The position numbers and the translations under genes were made by a program. The notes under the pieces are model-generated. The model was not told where the DNA came from. It did not search any database and saw nothing but the letters and a program-made list of their open reading frames with translations. From Apostichopus japonicus (taxonomy: Eukaryota > Echinodermata > Holothuroidea > Aspidochirotida > Stichopodidae), in NCBI RefSeq assembly GCF_037975245.1, contig NC_092575.1:3588501-3652500 (forward strand): a stretch of DNA of 64,000 bases, in the 5' to 3' direction. Of this stretch, positions 1-14,900 are shown piece after piece. Each line of letters opens with the position of its first letter. Position 1 is the first letter of the stretch.

Positions 1-2110
1 TGAGTAAAAATAATTTGCCATATTCATGACAATAAAAATATGTAAATATGCACGAAATGCTTATAGCAAACATTACCAAAAGGGTCGTCTGCCTCAACGT
101 GTGGGATTTCTCAGTTAAATATGTTGTTCGTGAATAAATGTTCGGGAAACAGACATTTATGAAGATAATATTCGTAAGTTATGTTTAATGTACAATCTTA
201 ACCATTAAGAATCGCTAAACCAGCGTTTGATTGATAGCATGGCGGATGTTAATTGTCAGTTATAATTATTACCTTAAGCAAACAAAAAACCCAACCTACA
301 ACTTTGGCTTATATGACAGAATTCTTTGTGAAGGAACCACTCTCCCCCTGCCCCAACCCATGCACACACAAAAAAAACAGCTTAGAAAAATTTCGCTCTG
401 ATCGGGAGATAAACTAGTTTTAAAAAAAACACAATCTGTCTGGAATTTCAAATTTTGTAAATCTGCGATGTCATTTGCATGATGCCAGTAGGATCTGAAA
501 TTTGTTAATATCTCCTTTTTTTTTTCATATTTTCAAGAAAGAATGTTATTATTATTTTGAAAATGAAACCAAATGCCATTACTAGTGTCTATGTTGAGAG
601 ATTCAATATGTTAGATTCAACAATTGCAAAATTGATCTCCATTACAGAAAATGAACGTTATAATAAACTAAAAGAAAAAGAAATGACAAATTAAACACTT
701 ATACGACTCAATGGTGTCACATTTAGACTTGATCAAGTATTTGATCTGTGTGTTAATTAAGAAACATTAAATCTGCCACATCTCAATAAATGAAAGTATA
801 CAACATTTTCAATAGCTGTTTGAGGACGATGTTTATGACTGGTATCTCTATCAAATAGACCAGTATTAGATGGTAGGGTATGTATTTCCTTTTAAGCTCA
901 CTTATAGCACACAATTATTGCTTCTGAAGTACTCGTTTTTATCGAAAACGGAAGGAAAAAGAGAAAATAACAAGAAATTAGAAAAATGTACAGTCAATAT
1001 ACTTTCATTAGGACAAAAATGAAAATGGCAATGAGCCTGTTATTAGAGGTATATATAGTAACGTGTAGTATCCGGTTCAGCATACTGGTTCTTTGCACAT
1101 TGTATCAAGGACATTATAAGAGTATTGTTTTGATTAAAAAGTTTCAACTATATCAAAGGTATAACCTGTTTGCAATCGCCTACCCTATATAATTGCTTTA
1201 GCATATAGGCCTAAGCTTATTATGTTTTTTTACAATCTTGTTTCTAATCAATAGCTTGCTTAGTTTTCTTTTCTTTCTAGACAACACAACAGATTGTAAA
1301 GAATAGCAGGAAGTTAATCAAAAGCGAGTTGATAAATATTTCATTTTTTTGGGGGGGGGGGTAGAGGAAATGGTTAAACTTTGGCACTGTATATATAAAA
1401 AGAACTTACAAGGTATATGTAATTTAAGATTGCAAATATATATTTAGTTGATGGTTGTTGTTGTTCACCTTAGGGTGTTTTCTTTCGATTATTTAACCGA
1501 TGGGTGATACCAAATACGATCCCAGTATGGCTGTGCAAAGTTCCTGAACCTGTCAGGAAAACTTTTACGACAACTTTGTCGAACTAAATTGTTTTGTTTT
1601 TCGGCTTCATTCCTCTTCAATTGGGTCTGAAATAGCTTTTGCTCTAGAAAATGAAAGACGAATCAATTAAATACAAAAAAATAAAAAATAATAATAATGA
1701 TTAAAAAAAAAACATATTCCTACTTTTGAAGGCAATTTGGTACATTTGATGACTCAAATAACCAAAGAATTTAGTTCAATGCCCCGTTACTATCTACAGG
1801 TTTGTAATGCATGTTCGAAAATTACCGCCGTCTCCCTATTGATTTTTAGTGCTTCATTTTGCGTTGTGTTTTGCTACAATATAGAGCTATAGGCATAGAC
1901 TCCTAGAACACCCACCCACAGGTTAAGATAAGGTACTATAAACATAGCGCAAGGAAAAGTGAAATTAGGTATGAACCTTGGCAGTTTGCAAACGAAAAAT
2001 ACAAAAAATACCTTAAATTTGTGGCATACAAAATTTTCTTAAAAGAATTTAACGTTAAAAATAGCTCTGTTATAAAGAGAAGCCTTAATAAAGTGGTAAC
2101 AAAATGTATG
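1..2110. other. AT-rich sequence downstream of the minus-strand gene, no gene seen
   Basis: Apart from the dispersed repeat at 285-870 and a G10 run near 1352, I see nothing recognisable. Open frames here are short and lack codon structure. Confidence 0.6.
285..870 (+). repeat. Dispersed repeat family, copy A
   Basis: This is the diverged relative of 27990-28510 with the same block order (TTCTTTGTGAAGGAACCACT, TTTTGTAAATCTGCGATGTC, GACTTGATCAAGTATT, CTCTATCAAATAGACC). No coding frame is kept. Confidence 0.55.
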
Positions 2111-2353
2111 GATGTGCGCATGTACATTAGTTGTAAGGTTATAGTGGTAACCGCATACGGAGATGTGCGCATGTACATTAGTTGTAAGGTTATAGTGGTA
2201 ACCGCATACAGAGATGTGCGCATGTAAATTAGTTGTAAGGTTATCAGTGGTAACCACATACAGAGATGTGCGCATGTAAATTAGTTGTAAGGTTATCAGT
2301 GGTAACCGTATACAGAGATGTGCGCATGTCCTATATTAGTTGTAAGGTTATCC
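2111..2353. repeat. Minisatellite, 51-52-bp unit, 4.7 copies
   Basis: Units begin GATGTGCGCATGTA and continue ATTAGTTGTAAGGTTAT then GTGGTAACCGCATAC. Starts are at 2111, 2162, 2213, 2265 and 2317. The array ends at a MITE-like repeat copy. Confidence 0.92.
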
Positions 2354-2355
2354 GG

Positions 2356-2541
2356 CCAGTTGAGACAATTTCCCGATACTTTTGCATAGCACTGTATACC
2401 GTCATCCCACATCATGCTTTAATAACACTCATATGTGATAAAAATTTGATATTCATACTGCTCACACTGAAAACACGAGTGCTTTGAAGCGGGATATTAA
2501 CAAACGCAAGGGTAACACACGCAAAATTGTGCTAACTATAT
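2356..2541. mobile_element. Diverged copy of the 7.2-kb MITE
   Basis: It starts CCAGTTGAGACA and shares TTTGATATTCATACTG and GAAGCGGGATAT segments in order with 7196-7402; the right terminus has decayed (TGCTAACTAT). Confidence 0.55.
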
Positions 2542-3118
2542 GAGGGTCATGCAATCATTTGTAAATATTAGCCTACGGTTCATTTACAACACAACGCGAA
2601 CAAAATGCAGCTTTCGGGCGCTATACGTACTTCCACAATTGAGTTACGTGCGTAATTGTATTTTAGCTCTTACTTCACGATCCGTAACACGTTAGGATAT
2701 CTTCACTATATGAAAAGTACAACTATCTCCTTCACATATCATTGCACACATTTCATAGGCGAGCTAGACAATGACGTCATTGCACGATATATCATTATGT
2801 TATGAACATCCATCCGCATGGAGACCTGTTAATTATGAGCGCACGACACGCGAGCTGTTAGCTGATTGGCTGAGAATCCAATATAAAAAAAAGCAAATAA
2901 TGAGAGAAATAATTTGATCGGAGATTCGCATGAATGAGCTGGTATGTATAAGAAAACTTAATATTCTCCGGAGATAGGCCATTGACCATTGACGTATTCT
3001 GACGCAAGTAAAAAATGATGGCGTTATAGCCATAAACAGGGAGACTATATATAGCCTATATACATATTGTATGTCTATATGTATACATATAGGCCTATAT
3101 ATATATATTACGATTTTC

Positions 3119-3270
<152 letters not shown>

Positions 3271-3477
3271 TTTTGGCACTGCAGATAAACAAAATGATCT
3301 TTATCAAGTACTTTGGTGACCAAATAAGTCTCTTTGTTACTTTTTACAGGTATGTACAAATGATAAAAAATAATAAATTATAGAATATAAAGAGCAAAAT
3401 AAGAAAGAGCCCCTTTTCACGTTATCTTTATATATATTACGGTAGTTAGGATTATTACTATTATTATTGTTATCACT

Positions 3478-3483
3478 TTTAAT
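3478..3483 (-). terminator. Possible ATTAAA polyadenylation signal for the minus-strand gene
   Basis: TTTAAT on the plus strand reads ATTAAA on the minus strand, about 40 bp past the stop codon. This would give a very short 3' UTR, so a more distal signal is possible. Confidence 0.3.
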
Positions 3484-3521
3484 GTTCTTACTTTACAAAA
3501 GTCACTAACTTTAAATAAACG

Positions 3522-6500
3522 TTAAAGAGAAAGTAGAAATCCTAGACATGACATCACAAGCCATGGTAACAATGTCGCACGCACAACACTAGATAAGTTC
3601 GTGGAATCACTCCCTGTGTGTGTCTCTGCGTTTGGTGCACCGACAGTGTTTTCGCTTTCGACGACAGCCGGGGTTACTTTAACGGTCACTCCCGGTTCAA
3701 GGGTCTTGTATCGAGGTTCACCTTCATCGTTTATGAATCGCCATATCACATGTTGACCATCTTCCAGTGGGACAAGATATAAAGCTATCAATAGAAAGCG
3801 AGTATAGAAGAGTTGTTGAGGAAAACAAAATTCCAGTTTAGGTGTCAAACAATTTACCGAGCAATTTGTTTCCATAACGAATAGATAATAAAATATAGTT
3901 TGGTGGGTGAGCTATTACGCTTCTTTTAATTCGTTAACGTGTATTCAATTAGATCCCAACCAGTGAAATCCAGGGCATTGCATTCTCTGTTTGTATTTAT
4001 TTAGTTCTCTACATATGTGTTGCATGTTTGTATACCCGACAAGAGAGTAAGGGAGTGGGTGGTCAGGGCTAGTTCCCTGGGGTTCGGAGTCACTAAAGAG
4101 GGGTGGAGGGGGGGCAAGTGTTAATACGTGATAAAGCATTATATGTTATGAAATTTGTTATATTCAGATAACTATTTCATAGCCCCTTGACTATGCCATA
4201 AATCAATGAAGATCTGACTATTCGACGCTCCTTCCTCTTTCAGGAGACAACTGAACAACACATGTATACATGTGCTATCGACATTTTAATAAAGTGTCGG
4301 TTGCTCACGATACTGGACCACCTACCCCCACCCCCACCCCCCAACCCCACCCCCACTTCGGAGAAAACCAGAATCAGTCTCCCGAAATAACACATACTAC
4401 ATGATTAAAAGGTGCGTTTGTAACGCCATTCATGCTGCCACAGAAAATATAGAACACTGGAAACCGATTCCAGCATTTAGTTCATGATATTATACTCAAG
4501 TCTGCCTTATCGTGACTAACTGTTCTAGACAGGAGATCATTCACAGATGCTACTTGTTTCCTATTCTTCAAATGATTTTTTTTTCTGGTCACCTTCACCG
4601 TCGAGCCATGTCTGACTAAGCATATATAAGAGGGTTATAATAATGTGAAAAATCTTACTTTTATCGAGTTCTGCATTCGAATCTGCTATTTCAGCTTTCC
4701 AAAAGTAGACACCGTTGCTATGTAAATCGTTGATATCATAAATTTGGTAGTTGTCGTATTTTTGGTATCTGTGAAAAAAAAGTCAATAAAAACTATTGTG
4801 AGTTTTCTGTTTTTAATTAATAACGTCATTCTTTACCTTTTCAAAGACCAATCACAAAACATTATTTATTACCTCTGGCAACATAAGATTACATATATGC
4901 CATGAGTCCCTGTAGTCATGACAACGGTGTCACGCGCACTATGGCACTACTGGAAAATTTTTAACTTCGTTCTTAACTTCGGTTGAAATTTTGACGATGT
5001 TTGAATTAAAACCTGAGCATTCAGAGGAAACTATAATCTAACTATACTAATGATTAATTCTCCCAATCCAGTATACGCACTATTTGAGAAACCTGCAGCT
5101 CTTAGAGTTAGTATTTGTACTGGCCTGCTTCACTTTCAATAAATGCTTAACCAAGGTGCACTGCGGATCCCCCTAACATAATCAAATAAATCGTGCCCAT
5201 CTGCTATACAAATAAGGGAAAGCGTGTAATAAGCCTATAAATTAACGAAGATCTATATATTGGCAATGTGTCACTATCGTCTGTCGGCACCCGATTGGTG
5301 AGTCATTCGTGACGTACAGATAAATGTATACTCACACGAACAAATGTTTGTACTGTCGTTTGGCTTCTAACATAAGATCGTTCAAATTAACCCGAGATTG
5401 ATCTAAAACTAAGACCGGAATTTTGCAAAGAGGCCAGACGTCCGACCAAAACTGGACAGAAAGGTACAGCATGGTTTGTTGTATTGGTTGAGAGGATGGT
5501 CTGATGTAGTTAGAACGAGACCCACTGCCGCAACCACCTGTCAGAAACAACAACCAGGGAAAAATAATTACCATCAAAAAAGAATCCTTTGACGTTAAGA
5601 ATGAATTATTTAAACAACATGTTTTTTAGTGTTGATAGTATTTAAGCAATCCAAATTCAAAATGAAAATAAAAAGTGTGAGATGCTCGTTATATTTCCAT
5701 ATGTACTTTATTCTGTTCAAGAAAACAATTTTGAAAATATTTTAAATAATTTTTCTCTTCTTTTTCTTGGCATATACCTTATCAAGGAGATAAAACGTCA
5801 GTCTTAAGTCATACTTCAAGGCAAATTCAGTCTTTTAAATGTCAGAATATTCTTTAATCTCCAAATCAAGGTTTACTTCGATGAAGCTACGATACATGTA
5901 TAAAACTGTAATAAAATTGTAATTAAACTGTAGTTAGAAGGGACAATGAAAAGAACTCGTTTATACCTGTGTAGGTATCCATGTTGTTTGATGATCGAGT
6001 GTAAACCCAAGAATAAGATTTTCTGTCTTCCATGAACACTTCAGTGATCGCTATAAGAAGGAAGAGAAAGTAAGATTATTACTTTTCTTTAAAAAAAAAA
6101 ACAAATAGGAAAGCAATGAATCATTCATTACTCCGCTAACGATGAGAGTCAGCGACATTTAGGCTGATTTTCTTATTTATGGTCAACATTTATAATAAAA
6201 TCTGCGGAATAATTCTCGAAACAAAATAGTAATTGATCATAACTCAGACACCCCTACTTGACGTTTCTTTTTCTTTTATTCAAAAATGTGTGAATTAAAA
6301 ATTATTATTTTGCAATGATTCCATTTGGGATGATTGGCTTCTACTCTTTATAACTATATGTGTGTATAGGTCTAGTATCTATAGCCTAACGTAGTAACAT
6401 CTAAGTCTAACATATTAACATCTAAGACTCCAACAGTTTTTGAATTTTGAACACACCCCAAGCCATTAATCATTTCTGTTGCCAATTACTCGCTAATCTG

Positions 6501-8938
6501 AAACATTTTGCGGCGCTTGAGATATTCCAAATGGTTAATCTTCATAGAGTAATAGTCTATGCAGACAAAAAAGTCTATTGAAGAGACGAAATATTTCCAG
6601 TTTCAAAACCAAAGTTCCTGACCGCCTCAAAGAGATATTCGTAACCATATCATTTCATTTTTTTTTCTGGGGTTAATGATCTAAAATATATATGCCACCG
6701 TACTCAGATCTACACGTCACAGGTATCACGTCACGTCACAGGTATGGCATCATGCCATTGGCATGTCACATTACCGTACGTCACGAGTATATGTGTGGAA
6801 ACGTAACGAACACGATATACAGAACAATATCGACTCATCGAGTGTTATTATTGGATGATAAGAAACATTTAATCCTTATTTTCAATTATTTAAGACATTA
6901 AAATGAAACTTGAAATGAGCTGTATGGGTTGACCAGAATTTACAAACATGCAGAGAGTCCAAGCAGATCGTGTGTTCTTTCTATTGACTTGAGTTTCGAG
7001 AAGAAGAAAAAACCCGATATTTTAACACAAGTGTTGGCTCAAGAGTCAAGACTAACTATATATCTTAGTTGATTATAGCGTTGATACACGATTCTGCCTA
7101 AGTTACTTAAAGGATAATTACTAAACAAATGTTGCTGAAAGTCTAAGATTTTGCGGATTTGATATTAAAGCAGCCATTCAGGATGGTTACTGCAGCCAGT
7201 TGGGACACTTTCCTTAGTGCTTACACCACGCTGTACTGTCCTCCCATATAATGCTTCAAAGCACTTGTATTGACGGTACAAACAGTTCCTAACCTTTATC
7301 TGATAGAAACATGATATTCATACTGGCTCAGACTGACACTACGGGTGCTCTGAGGCGGGACATGACAGTACAGTCAAGACACAAAAAATATGTCCCAACT
7401 GGGTGATAACTGCACAACAAATAATTCATATGCATATTTTATACAAAGGTATATGCTACTGTAGATCGTATTGTGGGCAGTGTCAAATGAGTGCTTTCTT
7501 TTTTCTTCTTCAAAATGATCAGTTTGTGTTTCTATCTTGCTGGTCGTTATAAGCGTCTACCATGATAACGAAGATAGGAACATGATTATTTAACCAAACA
7601 ACCCTAAGTCTATCTCATTGGTACATGTTAAATCAACCAAACGAATGGCGGAAGTGTCTAGTGGTAATAATGATTTCAAAGATATAAGGTCGATGCATTT
7701 AAACACTGGTGTAAAACCTCATCAATGTTTATGCTACTTTCACCACAGGGAACCTCTTTATATCTGTTGTATATCTAGGCTACGTAACATCCAGTGGCTT
7801 ACGGAGTCGCCAACTCATTGTGCATGGCGTACGTATGATATGACGTAACTTGCTATGTGCAGTGAAGAAAGGTTATATTAGGTTAATGATATACCGTACA
7901 TTGGAACAGAGTATAGGCTAAATGGAGCAGTATGAAATACGAACACGTACTGTAGCCTATTGACCTGTGTTACCAAGGGTTGATAACTTTCGTTCATGAG
8001 CTCAAGTGCAGTGATTATTATCTGAGTAACACAGGGACCCCAACAATGGTTTGCGAATGGATCAGGGGTCATAACCAACGTTCAGTGGTGTAGAAAGGCC
8101 TATCTGTGTGGGCACCTTAACTGTGTGGAAGTCATTGCTATGAAAGTTATTCGGATCATGTCCCCACCCAGAGACAGGGCGACTGAATGAATGAATGAAT
8201 GATCGATAGTGGATGGTTGGATGGATGGTTGGATGGATGAATGGATGGATAGTTGGATGGATAGTTGATGGATGGGTGGGTAGTGGAATGGATGGATGGA
8301 TAGTTGGATGGATAATTGGATGGATGGTTGGGTAGTGGAATGGATGGATGGATAGTTGGATGGATAATTGGATGGATGGTGGTGGAATGGATGGATGTAT
8401 CGGTGGATGGATAGATCAATAGGAGGGGAAAGTTACCCTTGAGTGTGCTCCAATAACTATAAGCTATAGTTTTCATGATGGTCAACGTAAAAGTAAACTC
8501 ACATTTCGTTATTTGGTTTCCTGTGTTGACGTCAAACAATAGCCAATCTATTATACGTGTCCTCGCCCATTTGCCGTTAATGGATTGCATTACAAAACCT
8601 AATTGGTCGTCTGATCGAGCGGAAAAACTGCAAAGATTGATAAGGGGAAAAGAAAAATATATAATTAATGACAGGAAATACTAGCCGCATATATACGAAG
8701 AAATATATATATATATATATCCAGGGCCGGAAGTACGAATAATATAAACAACATCACAACAAAATTATCCAGGTGTGCCTAGAATTAGTGTTTATTCAGC
8801 TGCTTTGATAAGCAGTAACGAACAGGAATCGTTTTACGAAATTGAAGGAAAAAGTAGAACGCGGTATGATCGTGGCAAAATTGTGATGGATAGATAAACT
8901 CATACATTTGAAATCTAGGCAGCATTCAAATCATCAGC

Positions 8939-8971
<33 letters not shown>

Positions 8972-11900
8972 TAACCTACAAAATACATGCTAAATGGCTC
9001 AGAGTTGGTCACAGAGCAAGCATTTTACAAACACCACCCCTTGCTACATTTCGCCTCACCGAGACAACTATTCATTCTCTATTTTAATTAAAAATCATTG
9101 ATCTTTGGGAAGGGACCGTCAAGGAAAACGCATCTTTCTTAGTTGTATTTTAGTATTTTTTAAGAATATGTTAGGCAAATTCTGACGACCTTTAATCGGC
9201 TTGCTCGGAATATCATTTTTTATCATTTTTTTTTACTTTTAGTCCATATCTACATGATATTTTATTTACAGGGTGGTTGTTATAGACGAGGGGCATAGTA
9301 AAAAACATTTCAACAAGCTTTTTCAAGGTTCACAAGACGAATAGAAGTTTAAAGGAAAATATGTCTACGGCGTCTTATAATGCCAACTACGCATGCGCAG
9401 AGTCATAGAGTAGTCAATTGTAACATGAAAGGAATATTTTGTGAGTTAAGAGTTTAATGCTCCTTTTTTAAAGGAAAAAATGGAGTAAATAATATGAGGA
9501 CTTTTACTGAAAGATTAAGGTGTGAGGATTGAGATGGGTTGGGGGGGGGGGGACGAGATGAATTAAGTAGAAGTTTCAAGTTACCTTCCAGTACTATATC
9601 CCGCCGCTTTCCAATTGATCTCAATATAGTTTACACACACATCCAGACTATGTAAGACACCCAACCACGATCAGCTAGGTTAAATATATGTTATTATGTA
9701 TATATATATTAGTAGCCTATGTGTAATAAATATATAAGAACCTAAGCTTGCTAATCGTGTATAGTTTCATATATAGCCTATATGAAAACTGACACGTACG
9801 TTATAATTACTGTAACGATAGTCAAAATCTTTGCGGTTACAATATATAATATGTCGATGACAGATCCCTCGTGTACAAACATATGTCTGGCTTTAATGAA
9901 TGAAGTGTGTTAGGCTGGCTGGCTGTCTTGCTTATCTATAGAGACTGACCGAAGATGCAAGACGAATTGAATGGAAAAACACATGGGGGATGTAGAACGG
10001 AAAAATATGGATATCAAACATCCGGAGAAGAGATTTAACTCGACATATTCGATGACGGTAACAATATAGTCATAATTCCATTGGGTATTTGTAGATTATA
10101 ATTAGTTTTCCTTTACCGTTCGTTGATGGGCTGTATCTATAAGTATACTATCTTCTAAGCGTTGGTTTTGCCTTTATTATTCATGATATGACCCATACCT
10201 GTGCCGACAGGAACGTAATTACCCTCACCGTATATTATTTCCAGTTTCTTAACTTGAGTTTGCCTATCGTCTGCGTCAACTATTCAATCAACAAGAACGG
10301 CCGGTTTTGAAAATGAGTTAAGCGATCCGAACCGCCTACTGAACCATGGATAATTGCGAAATTACAAGTGTTTTCGAAACCGCCTACCACGGACTACTGC
10401 ATACGACAATAAGACCTGAGTTTGGGCCTATACATTTGATCGCCTATACATGTCAGATAGTGGAGTCGTCATACTTGCTTATATGCAAGCACGACGAGAG
10501 TGGGGTGGGGGAGGGGGTGGCAGTGATGAAGTTTTACGATCCTGAGTCCTTGATGGGACTGGGAAATATGAAGGGGATCCGGAGAAAATAGGGGATAAAG
10601 AAAAGTGTATTTTATTCTTTATAATACACGTAATTGCTGGACTGGTTCTCGATGCCTCTGTTTATATGATGATGCAATACTTATTACTTATCCTCAAATT
10701 CATTTTTTCATGGAACGCCAAGTAAAATTACTGCTACGCTCTGATACGGTCACTAATAGGCCTGGTTTGGACTTTAATGTGCTCGTGTGCATGAATAAAA
10801 AAAAACATTTATTTTCAGGGTATATGTAAGGTAACTGAGCCATTTTTCGCGTTCCAAGAAAACTTTTTTAGAAGTCCATGCAGGTATATACACGTGACTT
10901 ACTTGAACCTTGTCCCGTGTTGGTATTGCGCTAATCGCATAACCTGGTACATATTGATGACCTGTGGCACCCTCACTGCTAATCTGCATATTGGATCAAC
11001 ATTTAAGTGGTAGCTATCCTCTATCGACAGATAAATGATGAAAGGTCTGTCATCGCTTCTTGGTAGTGAGTGTTGGTTGTCTTCGGGACAAGACAAATCC
11101 CTAGCTGTCGATGAAAGAGGAGAAACAAAATGTTGATATTATAAGCCTCCTTATAAAGTCGTCGAAGGTACTTCAACAATCGAATTATGATAGGATGGAT
11201 GAGTTAGTTTGCGCGTACACTGCGTACACGTTGTTCTGTACACCTTTGCAGACTTTCTTTCCATTGGGTTAGTGCGGTGAGGTTTAGTCTTGTCGTTAGC
11301 ACATCAGTCGGGTTACGCGGGCAAGTTTGCGATTGCATTGCAGCTTCAGCCGAATAACATAATAATATATGCAAGGTTAGCAGGGGAGCTGCGATACACA
11401 TATATATACACAATTCGCGTGGCACACGCGATAGATCTTTAAGGGTGACTTTATAGGCAGAATTCAAGGCTTGATATGTAGTATAGCTCAAGAAAATACA
11501 AACAGTTGAGTACTATAGTGTTATATGTTTCTACATGTTCAACTTTAAAAAATATGCGAAACGTCTGATATGCTCCTTTAACGCTAAATTTGACGATGAC
11601 GTCGACTCCTCACATGCAGGCCGAAATGTTAATGATAATCTACTGGTTTATCAATTCTGGTATGACTCAACCAAAGATGTTCTTTAAAATCCATATGAAA
11701 GCGAGAGCATCTCGGAAAACAATCAACACCACATATCCTTGCCAAATTTGAAATGTAATGTAGGCCTATAATTAGAAGCAAGTAATATTTTGCGGTCAAA
11801 ATGGTCTTCGGTTTAACCTATCGATATTTGCGTTGGATCTGACCTAATAATCTGTGAGTTAGAATATAGGTACTCCAGCCGCTTTAATTGACGAGTCTCA

Positions 11901-14900
11901 GATATTTCATGGAGCATTCCTCGAAAATAATTTTAGTGGTAATGAAGTACTACATAGACTGATAGCAGTGCTTTTTTTTAAAGGTTAAAAACATATCCAA
12001 ATTATTTCTGTGCCAGCAAGTCGTCTTCAAAAGCCCAGCTTATGCCTCAAGTAGCGGCTTTAAAATTTATTGCATATAGCACGTGACAGTTCGGAATGTC
12101 AGAAAGAATATATTACCTCTGACGTCGAAGACAACAATGTTTCCGAAATCTCAGACGTGCCTCTCAAGTCTCTCTTGTTATTATGTTGTCTATTTCCAAT
12201 CTTTTTTTACGATACCCTTTTTTTACCTTTTTTTTATAATTACATCGTATAATCACAAACGCAGCTTAAGTGTTGGGTCTCGGCTTTTTACGACATCTCG
12301 TTGAAAATTTGAGCTAGTATATTGTTAACATGCAAACATGAATTTTATACTTCAATGTGTGTACAAGCGGTATATGCTTAACAACGGAAAACAGTTTACA
12401 TGTGATTAAGTTGGTAATGCCTTTTCCTTGTTATTACAACTAATTGTTATGAAACCTTTAAACAGGAAATAAATTACAATTGTCACTTAACATTTCAAAA
12501 CAAAAGAGTTTGTTATTTTCTTTTGTTTGAGAATCAATGATGAGTATATCGCTAAATAACAAGTCCATCCAGAAGGAAATGGATAAATCAGCCTTGCGAG
12601 TTGATTGTTTTATCATGCGATCAACGCGATGGTTTCATGCAACGTGTATGGCAAGCCATATAGGACAAACACCGCATAAAATATCCTCGTATTGATACGG
12701 ATATACGCGTATTAATTCGAATATATACGCGTATTAAATCAGACAATAACAATGTCTTATAGCTTTCACAAACGAGTTTCGAGAGTAATAACATTGTAGC
12801 CTCACCAGTGCCATTAAGGAGAGATTGCACAGTTAGTCTCTATTGACGTAAACCCAGGCCAAACGTACTTGATCTGACAACAGCATGATTTAATACGTGT
12901 ATATATTCGAATTAAATGAATTAATACGTGTATATCGTCGAATTAATACGTGTACTGTATATTATTCGAATAAATCCTCATATGTTTTCGAATTAACACG
13001 TGTTTATATTCGAATTAAAACGCGGATATATTTCAGCCTTATGATTGGCTTATAATCTATACGTGTATATATTAGAATTAATGGCTTGCCATAGACGTGT
13101 ATGGCAAGCCATGTGGGACAAACACTGCATAATATATCAGCGTATTAATCGTAATTTATACGCGTATTAATTGGAATATATACACGTATATATTATTAGC
13201 CAATCATATGGCCCAAATATATCCGCGTATAAATTCGAATATATACACGTATTAATTCGAATATATACACGTATTAATTCGAATATATATACACGTATTA
13301 AATAGAATATATATGGGGATTAAATCCAATATATGCACGGATTAATTAGAATATACACTAAAACACATTTCCGCTCTTGCTGTGTACTAATACCACCGAT
13401 AAATGTTTTGGCGGGCTCGCGAGATCGCTTCATAAAGCGAAACTTTATACATGTACAAGTACAACACATATATATTCGAATTAATACGCGTATATATTAT
13501 GCGGTGTTTGTCCCACATGGCTTGCCATAAACGTGTAGGCCTAATTGGCACAGTATGACATAGATTCAATACTTCCATGATACACTATAGATAGACCCAT
13601 GGACAAATTCCCACTAAATGTATGGACAACTTTAATTGACGATGTATGTTTTAGAAGGAGAAACAACACAAGCCATCATTATATGCGTACGTGATAAGAA
13701 CCTTATCCAAATATCTCAGGACAATCCCTTTCCGTTTGAAAGATATCACGGTTTGGGAATGTCTTCATACTGAAGAATGAAGACTTGGGCAAGTCTAGAA
13801 ATGATGACGTCATAGAGCTGGTAGTGTTTAATTTGTTTGGGTTTCATATATTCTTCTGTTTTTCTATTATGTTTCTTTCATGTAAAAAAAAATCAAACAT
13901 TTAGTTCACTACAACGTACAAAGTGACTTATTATAGAAAGTAATGTACAGGTCATGAAAGACATAAGTGGAGCTTAAATTGACACGCATTCAGTCTGGGA
14001 ATATTTCGAAATTCGAAAGAACAACCTATAAAATGTTAAATATTGCCCTTCAAGCCACCGTAATATCCATTTACAGACGTCACAGACCCAACCATCATTT
14101 TTGATCTGTATGGGACAGAGATAAGTTTCATAAACAACCCCATCAAACAGGATAAGGATAAATCATATTCCATTTGGGGAGATATCACACATTTTATGTC
14201 ACATCACACACAAGGGATGACGACTTGGTCAAGTCTAAATATGGTATGTCATGGAGTCACATGAATGAGCTTCGGTTTTGTAGTATTTTTCTTTCTTTCT
14301 TTATTTATTATATTATCTTCTGTCATTGAGATGGGTTTTGCAAACTCGCAGAGAGTGAATTTAATATAATCAAGCTTAACAAGACTTTATGATGGCATTT
14401 ATAAAACCACTGTTAAATCGAAACGTGAAAAGACAGGAAAATAAAGAAAATGTCAATGGTTCCAGATCCGCGTGGCACAAATGACACGATCATAGATTAA
14501 TAAAAATGAGTGCTCTCAGAGACGAATTTTAAACTTAAATTATCTTCCAATGGAGCAATAGTTTTCTTAGCTGTTGGGTTGGTGGGGGCGGTGTCGGGTG
14601 GGGGCGGGAAGTTGTTCTTCACAACGACCTCTCTCATAATATAGGCTAAATATGATCTTTGGGTTTGTGTCCTCTTTAAAGTAAAACAATTGAAAACAAA
14701 AAATCCGATTTAACTCCTTTATAAGGTATCAGCCAATCAAAATCTACCGAATCCGACGCCATAATTTTACTGCAAATAGAGTACACATAAGTGGTCACGT
14801 TCTCCATCTCTCATTCTTCAAAGATAATATTAATTATATTAGATATGCGGTTTTGTTTAATTGTCAATTAAACACTTGTAAGGAAGATACAGCTAATCAG

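Noticed and set aside
8156..8500. Pro/His/Ser-rich minus-strand frame following exon 3 of the DUF4430-like gene
   Set aside because: It reads through the donor at 8502 into a GGAT microsatellite; only 8503-8627 is exon.
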